Source: a bacterium 1XD21-70 (GTDB taxonomy: Bacteria > Bacillota > Clostridia > Lachnospirales > Lachnospiraceae). From it: a stretch of DNA of 64,000 nt. The position numbers and the translations under genes are program-made. Of this stretch, positions 62,526-64,000 are shown one piece after another. Positions within the stretch are counted from its first letter, which is position 1, and each line of letters opens with the position of its first letter. The notes under the pieces were generated by a model. The model saw nothing but the letters and a program-made list of their open reading frames with translations, was not told where the DNA came from and made no database searches. The stretch is taken from the NCBI GenBank assembly GCA_003669055.1, contig RAYB01000019.1:25226-89225 (forward strand), in the 5' to 3' direction.

Positions 62526-64000
62526 ATGCCAAGACAGACCACCCAAAAACTCATTACCGCCCTTTATCCGAGATTGTCGCACGAGGACACGCTTCAAGGC
62601 GAATCCAACTCCATAAGCAACCAGAAGCGGATTCTGGAAGCCTACGCAAAACAGAACGGCTTTTCCAACCTCAAATGGTACACGGACGACGGATTCTCCG
62701 GGGCAAATTTCCAAAGACCCGGCTTCCAGTCCATGCTTGCCGACATTGAAGCGGGGCTTGTGGGAACGGTTATCGTAAAAGATATGTCACGGTTAGGGCG
62801 AAACTATCTGCAAGTGGGAATGTACACGGAAATGATTTTCCCACAGAACGGCGTCCGTTTCATTGCAATCAATGACGGAGTAGACAGCGCACAGGGCGAC
62901 AACGATTTTGCCCCCTTGCGTAACATTTTTAACGAATGGCTGGTGAGAGATACGAGCAAAAAAATCAGAGCCGTGAAGCGGTCAAAAGGAATGAGCGGGA
63001 AGCCCGTCACAAGCAAGCCCGTGTACGGCTACCTCATGGACGAGGACGAAAATTTCATCATTGACGGGGAAGCCGCCCCCGTGGTGAAGCAGATATACAG
63101 CCTTTGCCTTGCCGGGAACGGACCGACCAAGATAGCCCGTATGCTTGCGGAACAGCAAATCCCCACGCCGGGAACACTGGAATACCGCCGGACAGGGAGA
63201 ACCCGCCGCTACCACCCCGGCTATGAGTGCAGGTGGGCGACAAACACCGTGGCGCATATCCTTGAAAACCGGGAATACACGGGCTGCCTTGTGAACTTCA
63301 AGACCGAGAAAGTGTCCTACAAGGTGAAGCAGAGCAAAGAGAACCCCGTGGAAAAACAGGCAATCTTTGAGAACCACCACGAAGCAATCATTGACCGGGA
63401 AACATGGGAGCGTGTGCAGGAGCTACGCAAGCAGCGCAAACGCCCCAACCGCTATGATGAAGTGGGTTTGTTCTCCGGCATACTCTTTTGTGCCGATTGC
63501 GGCAGCGTCATGTACCAGCAGAGATACCAGACGGACAAACGGCGGCAGGACTGCTACATATGCGGCAGCTACAAGAAGCGCACGGCAGACTGTACGGCGC
63601 ACTTTATCCGCACCGACCTCTTGACCGAGGGAGTGACCGAGAACCTACGGAAAGTCACCAGCTACGCCGCCAAGCATGAAGCCCGGTTTATGAAGCTGTT
63701 GACCGAGCAGACCGAGGACGGGAGCAAACGCCGGAACGCCGCCAAGAAGAAAGAGCTGGAAGCGGCGGAAAAAAGGATTGCGGAACTCTCCGCCATCTTC
63801 AAGCGGCTGTATGAGGACAGCGTGACGGGGCGCATATCGGACGAGCGTTTCACGGAGCTTTCGGCAGACTACGAAGCCGAGCAAAAGGAACTGAAAGAGA
63901 AAGCCGCCGCCTTGCAGAGCGAGCTTTCCAAGACGCTGGAAGCCACGGCAAACGCTGAAAAGTTTATGAAAGTGGTACGCAAGTACACCAGCTTTGAGGA
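62526..64000 (+). CDS. Large serine recombinase (TnpX-like), cut by window end
   Basis: Excises and inserts the element. The frame from ATG at 62526 stays open to the last base (491 residues). Catalytic Ser is S18 in LYPRLSHED; GFSGANFQRPGFQSML and VKDMSRLGRNYLQVG complete the resolvase domain. A recombinase domain follows (VYGYLMDEDENFIID, RWATNTVAHILENREYTG), then the zinc ribbon (FCADCGSVMY, CYICGSYKKRTADC) and a coiled coil. GGAGG lies nine bases before the start. It is probably the end gene of the element. Confidence 0.93.
   Translation, partial: MPRQTTQKLITALYPRLSHEDTLQGESNSISNQKRILEAYAKQNGFSNLKWYTDDGFSGANFQRPGFQSMLADIEAGLVGTVIVKDMSRLGRNYLQVGMYTEMIFPQNGVRFIAINDGVDSAQGDNDFAPLRNIFNEWLVRDTSKKIRAVKRSKGMSGKPVTSKPVYGYLMDEDENFIIDGEAAPVVKQIYSLCLAGNGPTKIARMLAEQQIPTPGTLEYRRTGRTRRYHPGYECRWATNTVAHILENREYTGCLVNFKTEKVSYKVKQSKENPVEKQAIFENHHEAIIDRETWERVQELRKQRKRPNRYDEVGLFSGILFCADCGSVMYQQRYQTDKRRQDCYICGSYKKRTADCTAHFIRTDLLTEGVTENLRKVTSYAAKHEARFMKLLTEQTEDGSKRRNAAKKKELEAAEKRIAELSAIFKRLYEDSVTGRISDERFTELSADYEAEQKELKEKAAALQSELSKTLEATANAEKFMKVVRKYTSFE

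Overview
The window looks like a chromosome segment of a Gram-positive anaerobe of the class Clostridia, most likely Lachnospiraceae. The pointers are the min–rodA–mgsA order, sepF, the prp/L27 pair with an L27 N-terminal extension, the TIGR03960/TIGR03936/rng/rplU cluster, strong AGGAGG ribosome binding sites, and TTG or GTG starts in several genes. This is inference from gene content; there is no rRNA in the window.

Region 1 (1-28.4 kb, + strand) is core genome: the proB end, a DUF896 gene, a folate cyclo-ligase and proA; miaB-mutS-mutL-miaA and a PLP enzyme; radC-mreC-mreD-PBP2-minC-minD-minE-rodA-mgsA; a D,D-carboxypeptidase lipoprotein; a small P-loop protein; a HlyD-like protein with yggS and sepF; aroB-lspA-rluD; and a cytidylate-kinase-like gene. 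It ends at lexA (- strand), which diverges from a YneA-like LysM protein. Their shared promoter region carries four LexA-box-like sites.

Region 2 (28.4-45.5 kb, mostly - strand) is also core: a XerS-like recombinase, a TtcA-like protein, an LCP protein and a repeat-containing NlpC/P60 wall hydrolase; then glmS (+); then rplU-prp-rpmA-obgE-yhbY-nadD-yqeK-rsfS, and rng with two radical-SAM-associated genes. An intact 1.06-kb insertion sequence with a 25-bp flanking direct repeat sits just upstream of the rplU promoter and separates it from rng.

Region 3 (45.5-53.5 kb) is an accessory scar. It holds a LysR gene lacking its DNA-binding part, a frameshifted FtsX permease remnant, a YxlEFG-like ABC transporter with a regulator under two matching palindromic promoters, a deleted copy of the same insertion sequence fused to an IS630 remnant, and three small genes that resemble orphan immunity genes.

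Region 4 (about 53.5-64 kb, running off the right edge) is a mobilizable element of the Tn4451/large-serine-recombinase type. An AT-rich repeat array with DnaA-box-like sites precedes an attenuated tetracycline ribosomal-protection gene. Then come a sigma-like factor, a helix-turn-helix protein, a candidate oriT, mobC, a relaxase, a cysteine-rich VLP protein, RepA, a DnaC-like ATPase, TnpW and a serine recombinase cut by the window end. By eye, base composition changes sharply between the AT-rich tet part and the GC-rich mobilization/replication part, which suggests a mosaic. No tRNA, rRNA or CRISPR array was found.
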